Below, piece by piece: positions 1 through 10,219 of a stretch of 64,000 nucleotides of DNA. The stretch lies in the NCBI RefSeq assembly GCF_910589235.1, contig NC_060963.1, positions 316,501 to 380,500 on the forward strand, in the 5' to 3' direction. The first letter of the stretch is position 1, and the number at the start of each line of letters is the position of its first letter. Origin of the DNA: Vespa crabro. Taxonomy: Eukaryota; Arthropoda; Insecta; Hymenoptera; Vespidae. A program made the position numbers and the translations under genes. The notes beneath the pieces are model-generated. The model had not been told where the DNA came from. It made no database searches and saw only the letters and a program-made list of their open reading frames with translations.

Positions 1-126
1 TCTCTTTCTTTCTTTCTCTCACTCTATCCCTCTTTCTCTTATATACATGTATATATATGATTTTATGTATATGCGTGACGCTCTCGAACTTGAATTAGTA
101 CCATCGCTTCCTGTTAGCTTACGAAA

Positions 127-166
127 AGAGAGAGAGAGAGGGAGAGGGAGAGAGAGAGAGAGAGAG
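127..166. repeat. (GA)n microsatellite, interrupted
   Basis: A GA dinucleotide run of about 40 bp with two extra G interruptions. It is the first of more than twenty long GA/CT tracts in the window. Confidence 0.95.
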
Positions 167-1061
167 GATGACTCTCTAAACGTTCGTTTTTCATAATATT
201 AGTTAGTTAATTTATTCGCTCGCGTGTATGCGTTATCCGCGTGAAATCACGCGACCGAAGGTGAATAAAATTTTTATGCATTATCTTACGGTATTCTATA
301 TTTGTCAACGCGCATAGTAAATAACACGCGTTTCTTTTCGACAACGTCGTCCTTCGTTTTTCTTCTATATCTCTTTAATCATCCGTGATTCGCGATAACG
401 AATGAAATATTTTTGCTTTTGCGAAGAAATAAAGTCGTTGCTCGCGTTTCTTCGATAAACCATATTTTTACCGAATCGTCTTTATACTATTGCTGTTAAA
501 TTTGAAATTGAAATGAACGTTCGACGGTCGCGAGTAGAAAAGGACTATTTTGACATAGTTCATTACGTTCGTTATGATCGATTATCATTAACGTAACGGA
601 CTAACGTAAAAGAAGCGTATACGTATGTGCTTACATATGTCGTATACGTATAGTATTAACGTACGCGTGACGATGACGAAAGCACGTAGATAGTGGAGAG
701 AGACGTGTGACGTGAAGATTCTCTCGTAGAAAGAGATACCTTATTACGTCTTTTTCGCAAAATTTGTCTTCACATCGTCATGCTGTAGGAGAAGGAGGAC
801 TCGATGACGACGGCGTTTCATCGACAGCGTCGAGCCAACGACATAACCGTTGACGTAGAAAAATTGAAAGAGGAATAAGAAACGCTGATTATGGCAATCG
901 GTTGTTTATGTAGCCAGTACCGTCGACGAAAGTGTAAACTCTCTCTCTCTCTTATTCTTTCTCTCTCTTATTTCTTTTATTCTTATTTTTGTACTCTAAA
1001 TAAATGACGCGTTGGCCCGCCAACGGTATGCTGCACCGATTTATCATACGTGCGATATAAA

Positions 1062-1072
1062 CATATATATAG

Positions 1073-1112
<40 letters not shown>
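1062..1112. repeat. (TA)n microsatellite
   Basis: An alternating AT tract of about 50 bp; the left part is interrupted by single G and C bases and the right 34 bp are pure. Overlapping open frames of YIYI residues are artefacts of the repeat. Confidence 0.95.
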
Positions 1113-1115
<3 letters not shown>

Positions 1116-1524
1116 TATAACATATAGTTATGGTACGCTAGTCGAATATAGTACGATTCACTGGTATTTTCTTCTCGTTCAATCTTTGAACGTAATTTCA
1201 CATTATTGCGCGTCTTCGTCGTAATTTAGAAAAGATATTGCGTCGCTTGTTTACTCGAATTAATCCCTAAGAACGCGAGGAGGGATGCGAGATGTGATGC
1301 AAGGCGCGTCGCTAACGTTGAAATCGTTGTTGAAATCTTTAGGAAAATATAGCGTTAGATAGGATAGATTAGGTAGACGTGAGCATTATGTCATTGATTT
1401 GCGCGCGTTCGGCCGCTTTGTCGATTGGCCTCGAATATAGTTTTTATCGCGCAAAAACGTATCTTCCCTTCTTTCGTTCGTAGTGAAAAATGTCAGATGT
1501 CGAGTCGAAAGAGACAGAGAGGGA

Positions 1525-1592
1525 GAACGAACGAACGAACGAACGAACGAACGAACGAACGAACGAACGAACGAACGACAGAACGAACGAAC
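1525..1592. repeat. (ACGA)n tetranucleotide array
   Basis: About 17 copies of a 4-bp unit with one imperfect copy (acgacagaacg). A 4-bp unit shifts frame every copy and contains no stop on either strand. It therefore produces apparent proteins of repeating N-E-R-T on the plus strand and S-F-V-R on the minus strand. These are not genes. Confidence 0.95.
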
Positions 1593-2457
1593 GGTCACGC
1601 GATAACGGGGAATACACGTATTATTTACCCATATTTTTTCTCCTTTGTTTAAAGTCGAACCAACGTACTTACTTACGTACTACGTGTTTTTTCGATTGCT
1701 TTCTTTTTATTACCAAGCTGTTTTTTTTATCTTTTACTACCGCACCTGTAACTTCGACCAAGAATGAGAGAAAAACAACGGCGCTGCTTTTACGATGAAT
1801 CACTATGATGAAGAAGGCGGATCGCAGCCGGAGGATGACGTTGTTAAAAAAGATAAAGAGTCGAGAGCCGGTACTACACGTCGACGTCCGCGATTTGTTC
1901 GCTCGTTGTAACGACAAAGTAAAGTTACTCGTCTCGAGAAGGAAGGTAGGCGTTCGGCTCTACGGAGATCGATCTGATTTATGTATTTCCTTTGGCTTTG
2001 AGCTAGCTGATATAATACTTTGCGATAATATCGAAAGAAAAAAGAATCGATGAAAAGAGAAACGGGTTCGAAGCACGCTCGATCCTTATTTCTTTTTCTC
2101 TCCCTCTCTCTCTCTCTCCCCTCTGCGTTTTCGCTATACTTATTATTGCGCGTATTCGATGCGTCAGATAGTGTTTTGTTAAAAACAAATTTCCTCGTGC
2201 GATTATTTTTTGCTTTGCGACAAAGAAACATCGTGCGAATCTTGTAAAATATTTATTCGACGAAATTTCTATATTTCTTAAGAGGAGCACGCGGAAAATA
2301 AAGAGAGAAAACAAATACGCCAACGATGTGTGTGCGTGCTTGCGTTTCGAGAGATCTTCTCGTTCTTCGTGTTTTGAATGCGATGCATTCCACGGCGATG
2401 ACTGAATTATACGAGCGAACGAGATGAATTGTTGCGAGGTCGATGCCTTCCACCCAC

Positions 2458-2625
2458 CACTACTATTGCCACTACTATACTTCCTTCTTGCCGATTGACC
2501 GAGCTTGTCCTTGACACGGCTCCATACTCGTTTTATTTTATACTTGTTTCGGACGTTTGCGTTTGATGCAAGTTTCCTTTTCAGAGGAGATCCGGATACT
2601 CTCTCGTCGTAGGATAATATTCCTG
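2458..2625 (-). CDS. Possible coding exon of an unidentified minus-strand gene
   Basis: Inside the longest open frame outside the main gene (2003-2818, minus), this segment alone looks protein-like: it has no simple repeat and reads as a basic stretch including KRVWSRVKDKLGQSARR. On the minus strand it follows a CT-rich tract (plus 2648-2665) and an AG acceptor. It could end at a GTGGGT donor. Beyond that donor the frame decays into low-complexity residues. I do not recognise the family. The dibasic pairs could suit a receptor tail or a secreted precursor, but nothing decides this. It may be chance. Confidence 0.28.
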
Positions 2626-2967
2626 CTGCCCTTTCTTTATCTCGATTGAGAGAGAGAGAGAGAGGGAACGCGTTACTAATGAAATCGATGTAAATATAGC
2701 AGTTTCTTGATAGGACCGGAGGAGTCCGACGGGAGAACGCGCGTGTCCATTCAAGATATACATTACGTTCCATCGTCGTTATCTGTGGCCTTTTCACGAT
2801 GAGATTTTCTTGTTTCATAGCTCGCTAAAAACAAATTCATATCGACGTATTCTTTCCTACGATCGGATTGAATCGATATACCTTGACCTTCAGTCGAAGG
2901 TTTTATCTAGTCTCGACGTTCAAAGACGGCCCAATGAATCTTGTGTTATATTGACAGTGTGCGCGTT

Positions 2968-2968
2968 A

Positions 2969-2999
<31 letters not shown>
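2968..2999. repeat. (TCG)n trinucleotide repeat
   Basis: About ten copies of TCG. Read on the plus strand it gives an apparent arginine run in a short frame, which I treat as non-coding. Confidence 0.95.
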
Positions 3000-5261
3000 T
3001 TTTTAACGACTCGGAAGGTTGTGTGGTCAATATGTTTCAGCGAGTCGCAAAAACAAACACTTTTTGCGACATCTTACAATGCGCCAAGTTTGCACAGTAA
3101 TATTTTACGTGAATGACGAGAAAAATACTTGACCGTCATGCCCGATACAATGTATTACGTGTGTTAGTCTTTTTTTAAATAATGTTCGTTTCGAGCATCG
3201 CATTTCTTAGACGCGCGTAAATAACGTTACCAATTTACGTCAGCGTACGTTATAAATTACACATTTTTTCATTCAACGTGGAAGAACGAAAGTAGGATAT
3301 AGAATTACAATGACCGTAAAAGTAGATCGAGTACGTTCATAAATCTGTAGGACCGATCACGGCTCTTAGAACTAAAAAGCATCTCGTTCGATCGTTCGTT
3401 CGTTCGTTGTTTTCCCTTTTCCGATTGAATTCTACAGTATATGGAGTTTTAATCTTCGTCGATTATATAAAAGGCAACGATAAACTGTCGATGAAGACAA
3501 TAACGAAGAGTTTGAAAGCGTTACACGCTGTGTGACTAATCTATCGATGATATTGCAGTTGGACGCTAATCGCATCCCATCGTCGAAGAACTCGAAATAC
3601 GAAAGGAATCCAAATATAAATGCTCGTCCAACCATGATTCTCGTCAGCGTTTATCTGTACCACGATAATTATTGTTTATCACGGTTGATCGGAATAGACG
3701 CGATCTCGATGTGATAAACTGCTAGTGTCATCGTGACGTCAATCAATATCGAAGTCGACATTTTATAATAGCATATTTTATAATTGTTTGCATTCTCGTA
3801 TCGATAAATTTGTTTAATTACACGATATATATTTCCACATATCCATTATGACATAGATCAAACGATATTCGATTAAGAAGGGTAAGGATCGGCTAAAGTT
3901 CGCTTATTAAATTGAATGTTTTCAAAGAGCTTACTGCTCGAAAACGGTATATTCACGATAGCCAGTATTATAGCTTGTGTCAAGAGCAAACACTTTCAAG
4001 TCGGCCTTGACGATGATAGCTCGATACGCGTCTCGAAAATAATAAGACGACCGGGAAGCCACCGTGCGTAAACTATTCTCGCTGCTGGGCGTCATTGTAC
4101 TTGAGAAACTTATCGCTGGTTTTATCGGTGAGAAGAAAATTTTAGAATGATCGTTCGTTTGCGAAAAATGAAAGCTCGGAAGCTTATAAAAGACATCGTC
4201 TTTTTATGAAAAATAATGAGTATGCGCAATGCTTAATCGTTTCCACGAATTGTGATGCTAATACAATATACATGCGCATAGATACACACATACATAATAC
4301 GTATATTATTGCTTATTTTATTTTTACGGTCTCCTCTTACCATTCGTCTCGTTCGTTCTCGTCGTAAAAACATGCTATCATGCATTTTTCTTCGACGGGC
4401 CACGCGACGTGGAAGACTCTAAAAGCGTAATAATATTTCGCGAATAAGAAAAGCGATACTTTGACGATAATGTCAAATATTTATTATAAAAGAATATCCA
4501 TTTATTTCTTCTTTCTCCTTTGGAAAATAAATAAATGAATGAATGAATAAATATAAATAGGAAACACGATGGCTCTCTTATTTTTAATTCGTTCTTTCGT
4601 CATTTATCGATAATATACGCGTTGTACGCGTTATGAAGCGTGCGAATTATTATTTAAAGCGTTCAATGTAAGCGCCATTTTATACCTATGTGCTCGCGGC
4701 GGATAGAGGAGAAGGAAGAAGGAGGGCCAAGAGTTCAAAGTGCATCGGTAAGAGTTCAATTCATTTATTCGTCGACGTGCTTCGTACTCCATAATGTTTT
4801 ATTCATTCGTGATAAGGGAGGTCGTAGGTTGGGCCACTTAAACGCCTTGACAAAACGACTAAATTGCAATCGTTTAATATTTTCGATCATATTATATTGC
4901 TCGATCCCCAGTTTCTCTTTATCTCTATTTACTTTCCAACGTCATTCGTGTCGCCCACTTTAAACGAACGTGTCGGATAGACCCTCGGACGATACCCTGC
5001 TATTCGTTGTTATTTACTTCGTAATAGTCTCTACATGACGCAACGAGAATGAAAATATCACTCGTAATCGCTTACCAGCTATGATATATCACTTAATATA
5101 CGTATATAAAAGAGATCATAAAGTTTCTATGATATTCCAAGATCGCCTCTATTTTCAAAAGTCTGACTACTTTGCTGACTACATTGGGAGTTGTTTTCGT
5201 GAAGAAGGATTGGAGATTGAAAGAACATAAAATAGAAAATAAAGACGAACGACGTAACGAG

Positions 5262-5264
<3 letters not shown>

Positions 5265-5303
<39 letters not shown>
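5265..5303. repeat. (GA)n microsatellite
   Basis: An almost pure GA dinucleotide run of 39 bp. Confidence 0.95.
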
Positions 5304-5306
<3 letters not shown>

Positions 5307-6486
5307 GGAGGCCTTTATCACGATCGAGCGAGACGAGAACTAGGCAAACTGTGTTTTCTCGTAGTGTAACCTTGTACGTTCTCATTGACGCACAAATAGT
5401 ATACGCTTCAACGGTCGCGTTAACCCTCGACCTTGCGCTCGTATCAATGTTATTTTGTATATTCTTTCTTGGAAATTGTATATTCTTTATTGGAAACAAT
5501 GTTCTCAGATTTTTTAAGAGTAACATCGATTTTGATATCGTTCCGCATGAACCATTTAATTCTTGATAATACGTAAATGTAAGAAACTTTCGCACGTATA
5601 GTACCTATTATAACAGCGGGTTTTGACAATATTTTTGACGATCGTAAAGCTTCTTTTTCTAGGCTACTTTTTCTCTGTTAAGGAGAAAAAGTGTTAAAGG
5701 TGGAAAAGATGATGGTGGCAGCAAATCGTACTATTTGAGACCACGACGACGAGAAACGGTCAGAAGTCAAGGCACCGTCGCAATGCCGTCGACCGTCCCA
5801 GAATAGCATAGGGACGATCGTTGCGTTTCTCATGTTGCTTCTAGTCGTTGTGTAGCTCTTTCATCGTCTTTTCCTCGTCCTCGTTGTCGTTGTTCTCAGC
5901 AACGATGGTTACTAACGGTCGTTCGACCAATCCTATAGCACGTCGATCTGGTATCACACCTGTCTAAACGGCAGAGGTCCTGTTGAAAAAAACTCTGTTT
6001 ATCGAAAGGAGAGCGTTATCGCGTCGTGCGTAATATCGTCTAGAAGGTTTTTACTTTGTTGCTGTAAGTGCCTCCGCGTTCGATCCAATTTAATCTTTTA
6101 TCTCGATCGACATGATATTCCTTAATTCATTTTATTCCTCAAGATATATCGACGTCGTTGCTACGTTGTTTGTTTCATATGTAATAGATATATGTAATAG
6201 ATACATTCATTCTGCGAATTGAGGGAATTACGTTAAGTGTCAAATTCGAAGAATTTTTATCGACGATCGATAGCTCTTGTACAAATAACAATATTTTTTT
6301 CTCACGCTATTGTAAATACTTATTTCGAAATGGTATTTTGTTTTCATGAAAACACATTTGCTCGTTACGAGAAAACGTTTGTTCATTCGAATACGTTTCG
6401 GCGAGACGCCGCAAGGCAGGCGCCAGAAAGTCTCGGTGTCTGCTTCCACGACCAACCCTCCCTTTTTGACCCCGACTTATATGTCG

Positions 6487-6529
6487 ATATGTATATATAT
6501 ATATGTATATATATATATATACTACATAC

Positions 6530-6604
<75 letters not shown>
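6487..6604. repeat. Long compound (TA)n microsatellite
   Basis: About 118 bp of TA repeat with a few TG and one ACTACATACA interruption. It is the longest TA tract in the window and lies about 0.8 kb upstream of the receptor start codon. Confidence 0.95.
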
Positions 6605-6606
<2 letters not shown>

Positions 6607-7041
6607 CGTCACATTGAAATTCATCGCGATGGAATCGTAAATTTTATGCCATTCGAGTTGCATTGCGTTAACAGTTCGCGGCTATGGTTGAGAGTCCTTG
6701 ATAGAGCATTGCTTAACGAGAAATAAATTGTTAAAAATCAGGGTGTCTATCCGGTTTTAAATCAATTTACGCATAATTTATCTAAACTCGATTTATATCT
6801 TCTTCGAGGTATATAGAATTGGGAATTGCCATGATTAAACGTTATCAAAGATGCTTCATGCGTAAAAACTAGTTTAATGTTGTCGATATTCATTTTCATT
6901 TGCTATTGCATCGTTAAATGGTCTAATAACTCGGCTATCTACGCGCATAAAGTTACTCCCAGACGTTCGGTCAATTAAGCTCGTTCCCAGAGCTCAATTC
7001 TGTTTTGCAGTATATCGAGGCACATAGGCGTGCGCACGCAT

Positions 7042-7083
<42 letters not shown>

Positions 7084-7371
7084 CGCACCAGGAATAACGG
7101 TATAGAGAAACGTGCGCGTATACGTATCGTAGGTACGTCTCGTTTTCGTCATATCGCGAAAATAGTTACTTGCATTATCTCCGCGATTATAAGTAACCAA
7201 TGTTTCCTTTTCGCAAACTACTATAAGTTTGTTGTTTATTGTTACGTAGAAACGCAAAAGCGCGCGTTTTAACTACGTCAAGTATTTAATTTAACAAGTA
7301 CTTAAACGTCATGACTGTGAAATGGTTATGTTTGATAAAAAGGAAAAAAAAAGAAAAGAAAAGAAAAAAAT
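6605..7371. other. Immediate 5' flank of the receptor gene
   Basis: This interval should hold the promoter and any 5' untranslated exon of the Venus kinase receptor gene. I see no clear TATA box or initiator that I would commit to. It contains the (GCAC)n repeat at 7031-7083 and a purine-rich stretch at 7338-7368 just before the first coding exon. Confidence 0.4.
7031..7083. repeat. (GCAC)n tetranucleotide array
   Basis: About twelve copies of a GCAC unit, 300-360 bp upstream of the start codon. Alternating purine/pyrimidine composition is compatible with Z-DNA formation. The THAR and CVRA open frames across it are repeat artefacts. Confidence 0.95.
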
Positions 7372-7395
7372 GTGTTTCAGGAAACATACGTCAAG
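7371..7395 (+). other. Possible 3' splice site and 5' UTR just before the start codon
   Basis: TGTGTTTCAG ends at 7380 and is followed by a short leader before the ATG at 7396. It resembles a splice acceptor, so a non-coding first exon may lie further upstream. An in-frame ATG at 7372 lies across this acceptor. It would add eight polar residues in front of the signal peptide, so I prefer 7396. Confidence 0.4.
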
Positions 7396-7461
7396 ATGCC
7401 AAGATCATGGAGAATTTTCGGCCTCCTGCTGATACTGGTCTGTTTCGAGATCATCGAATCC
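7396..7461 (+). other. Signal peptide of the receptor (residues 1-22)
   Basis: MPRSWR gives a basic n-region, followed by a hydrophobic core (IFGLLLILVCF) and a polar stretch ending near residue 22. This directs the ectodomain to the secretory pathway and agrees with choosing the ATG at 7396. The exact cleavage site is not determined. Confidence 0.8.
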
Positions 7462-10177
7462 GATCGTTGCCTTACGAAGCTAGAAGGTACGCATGGTCCG
7501 ACGATGAATGATCTATATGATAGAAACAATTTCGAGCTTTCACTTCGATATCCTTTTCGCAGAAGTTAATCCAAAACGATTGGTCGTCTTCAATGGTAAA
7601 ACCATTGGGTTACGATTCGAAGTTTCGCGAAAGATCACTCAGAGATTAGTCACTCACGTTACCAAGATCTTTTTGGAGGAGGTATTAGGCTATATGGACG
7701 TAGAGATAGTTGAGAATGATGACGATTTTTACTTAACAGATATTTACGAAAGATTATCCGACACTTTGGTATTCGGGGTCAGAAAGTAAGTAGATTCGCA
7801 GGGGGATTTCGTTCTGGATTCGAAGAAAGAAGAAAGAAGCAAGGTGTATTTGTTTTATTCTTCTTAAAAAAGGTTTCCCGATACAATGGTAAATATGGAG
7901 GTGTGGATACCGCCGCAGGAGGATACGATACCGCTGTTGAACAAATACGACGTGAAAGAATGTGGAGCGGTCGCGCCGCCGGGACATTTTGCCTGGTTCG
8001 TACCGGAGAAATTGTACAACATCGAGGATAGCTGGGTGTCGTTTGCCAAACAGGAAAGAGCAGCTCGCTTCGACGTTTCCGAATCGAATCTACTTCGGAT
8101 CAAGGATTTTACGATCAATCCGATTACGAATAGTTATTACTGTGAGACGTCCTTTTGTCAGCACGGTATGTACGTTCCTCGGCAATGCCAAACTTCCGAC
8201 AAACAGGCCCAACCTTGCGCTTTACTCCTGGCCGGTCATCCCGACGTAACGTCCTTCGTCAAAGAGGATATCGATAGTTTAAATCTTTACGTCAAAGTAG
8301 CTTGGGTCGGATCACATTTGAGAGAGCTTACGAAAAGTCTGATCGAGGAATACACTAACGCGTCGACAAATTCCACTTCGAACATCAGGTATTTTGAATT
8401 CCATTTATATTCCCATATAGGGATATCAGTAACGAGCAATTTTTTCTTTTACTCGCCATTAGCCAAAGGTCGCTGGTCATCGTTCATTGGACACCGAGTA
8501 CCGTGATACCCAACGAGAGAGATTTCGTCAGCATCAATTTTCCACGTTGCGGTGCGAACAACTCGCAGCTCGGTTGCGCCTACGAATCTAACAGACTGAC
8601 CAAAGTCGTCTGGACGGGATTGGAGTCGGCGGCAAAGTTTGCCTTCGAGAGCATAAATCGTGTCAAGTTCACGTCGGCGATGTATGAAAATTTGATCGAT
8701 CGGTACAACGTGCATTCGAAGAACTTTGATGAGGCGAAAATCGGTTGTGGTTGGCTTACGGACAATTTAAATTATGCGATGTCCAAGTGGATGCCGAACA
8801 ATGACGATAAAAACACTCTTTACGTCGGTGGAATATTCCCAATGACCGGCACGTCCTACACTGCCAAATCTATCGTGATCGCTGCCAACATGGCGAGAGA
8901 GGCGATAAACTTTAACAATAGTCTTTTGAGGGACTACAATATGGCGCTATTGGCGAGCGATGGCCAGTGCAAATCCGACATGGTAATGAAATCTTTCATC
9001 GATTACATCGTCCATAATTATTACGTGAAGCTCGTCGGCGTTCTTGGACCTGCTTGCTCCGAAACCGTCGAACCCCTTGTCGGCGTGTCGAGGCATTACA
9101 ATACCGTGATCATCAGTTACAGCGCCGAAGGATCCAGCTTCAAAGATCGAATTAGATATCCTTACTTCTTTAGGACGATCGGCGAAAACAGACAATACAA
9201 ACACGTGTATCTGTATCTTCTTCAGCGATTGGGTTGGCGCCGAGTCGCGTCGTTGACCGAGGATGGACAAAAGTATACGGAATATATATCGTATATGCAG
9301 GATATGCTGCGCGATAATGGCATTACGTTCGTGGCGAATGCAAAGTTTCCGAGAGAATGGGATCCTGACGTGATAACGAAGGTGCGTAATGGGCTTTGCG
9401 TTTGCGAACGTTATTCGTTAATCGTTTAAAATGCGATTTTGTTAAATTGCCTTATCTATTGTTTTAGAGCCTTCTAGATTTGAAGCAGAAACGGGCAAGG
9501 ATAATTATCGCCGATGTGTACGATCAAGTCGCACGGCAAGTCATGTGCGAAGCGTATAAACTGGAAATGACGGCTGTCCAAGTAAGGCTTCTCCATTGCT
9601 TCAAATCCGTGGGGCTAAATCTTTCGGATTCTTTTTTTGAAAAAAGAAAAACAAAAAAGAAACATTCACTTTCCTTTTGTTCCTTCGTTTCGTTCCTTCT
9701 AGGGATACGTTTGGTTCTTGCCTTTATGGCTTCGACCGCAGTGGTACGATACCGATCAATATAACGCACAAGGCGAGCAGGTTCCGTGCAGTACGATTGA
9801 GATGACAAAAGCAATAAATGGGCATCTTGGTCTGTCGCATGCGTACTTTGCATCGGACGATGACATCATGCAGGAAGGTATAACGGTACGGCAATGGCGC
9901 GATCGTTACGAGTCCTTGTGTAAAATGCGAAATCAGATGCCGTCCAATTACGCTGGATATGCCTATGACGCCATGTGGACCTATGCCTACGCGATGGATG
10001 CTCTAATAAAAGAAAATCAAAGCTACGTATTTCGACTTCATAGCGAGGAGACCGTCAATCGTTTGACCAACATTATCGGTGCTACCGATTTTAACGGGGT
10101 TCGTAATGCCTTCCTAATACGTTAGAATAATTCATCGAACTCTATAGAACTCTATACGCTCGACGACTTTTATTCCA

Positions 10178-10219
<42 letters not shown>

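Larger units (their letters stand above)
1..2445. other. Non-coding stretch upstream, simple-repeat rich
   Basis: No credible gene is visible here. The stretch is AT-rich with CT/GA tracts at the left edge, a TA microsatellite near 1.1 kb and an ACGA tetranucleotide array near 1.55 kb. Open frames in this part are short and dominated by repeat-encoded residues (IYIYIY, NERT, SLSL). The right side may include intron or 3' sequence of a minus-strand gene if the candidate exon at 2458-2625 is real. Confidence 0.6.
2640..6486. other. Non-coding stretch
   Basis: AT-rich sequence with no frame longer than about 140 codons, and the longer ones run through microsatellites. Contains a (TCG)n run at 2968-2999 and a GA tract at 5265-5303. 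I see no RNA gene or transposon end. Confidence 0.6.

Noticed and set aside
1490..1798. Plus-strand frame with NERTNERT repeats
   Set aside because: Created by the ACGA tetranucleotide array, which has no stop in any frame on either strand.
2003..2818. The full 271-codon minus-strand frame as a single gene
   Set aside because: Most of it is low-complexity or random in composition; only the inner segment at 2458-2625 is kept as a weak exon candidate.
7372..7395. ATG at 7372 as the receptor start
   Set aside because: It spans an acceptor-like TTTCAG and would place polar residues before the signal peptide; ATG at 7396 fits better.
8389..8462. Readthrough of intron 3 as coding
   Set aside because: The interval is 74 bp, not a multiple of three. 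Splicing at consensus sites restores the conserved VHWTP strand.
7580..8796. Bacterial contamination or recent horizontal transfer as the source of the OpuAC-like domain
   Set aside because: The domain spans three exons with spliceosomal introns and is in frame with a eukaryotic kinase. Any acquisition must be ancient.
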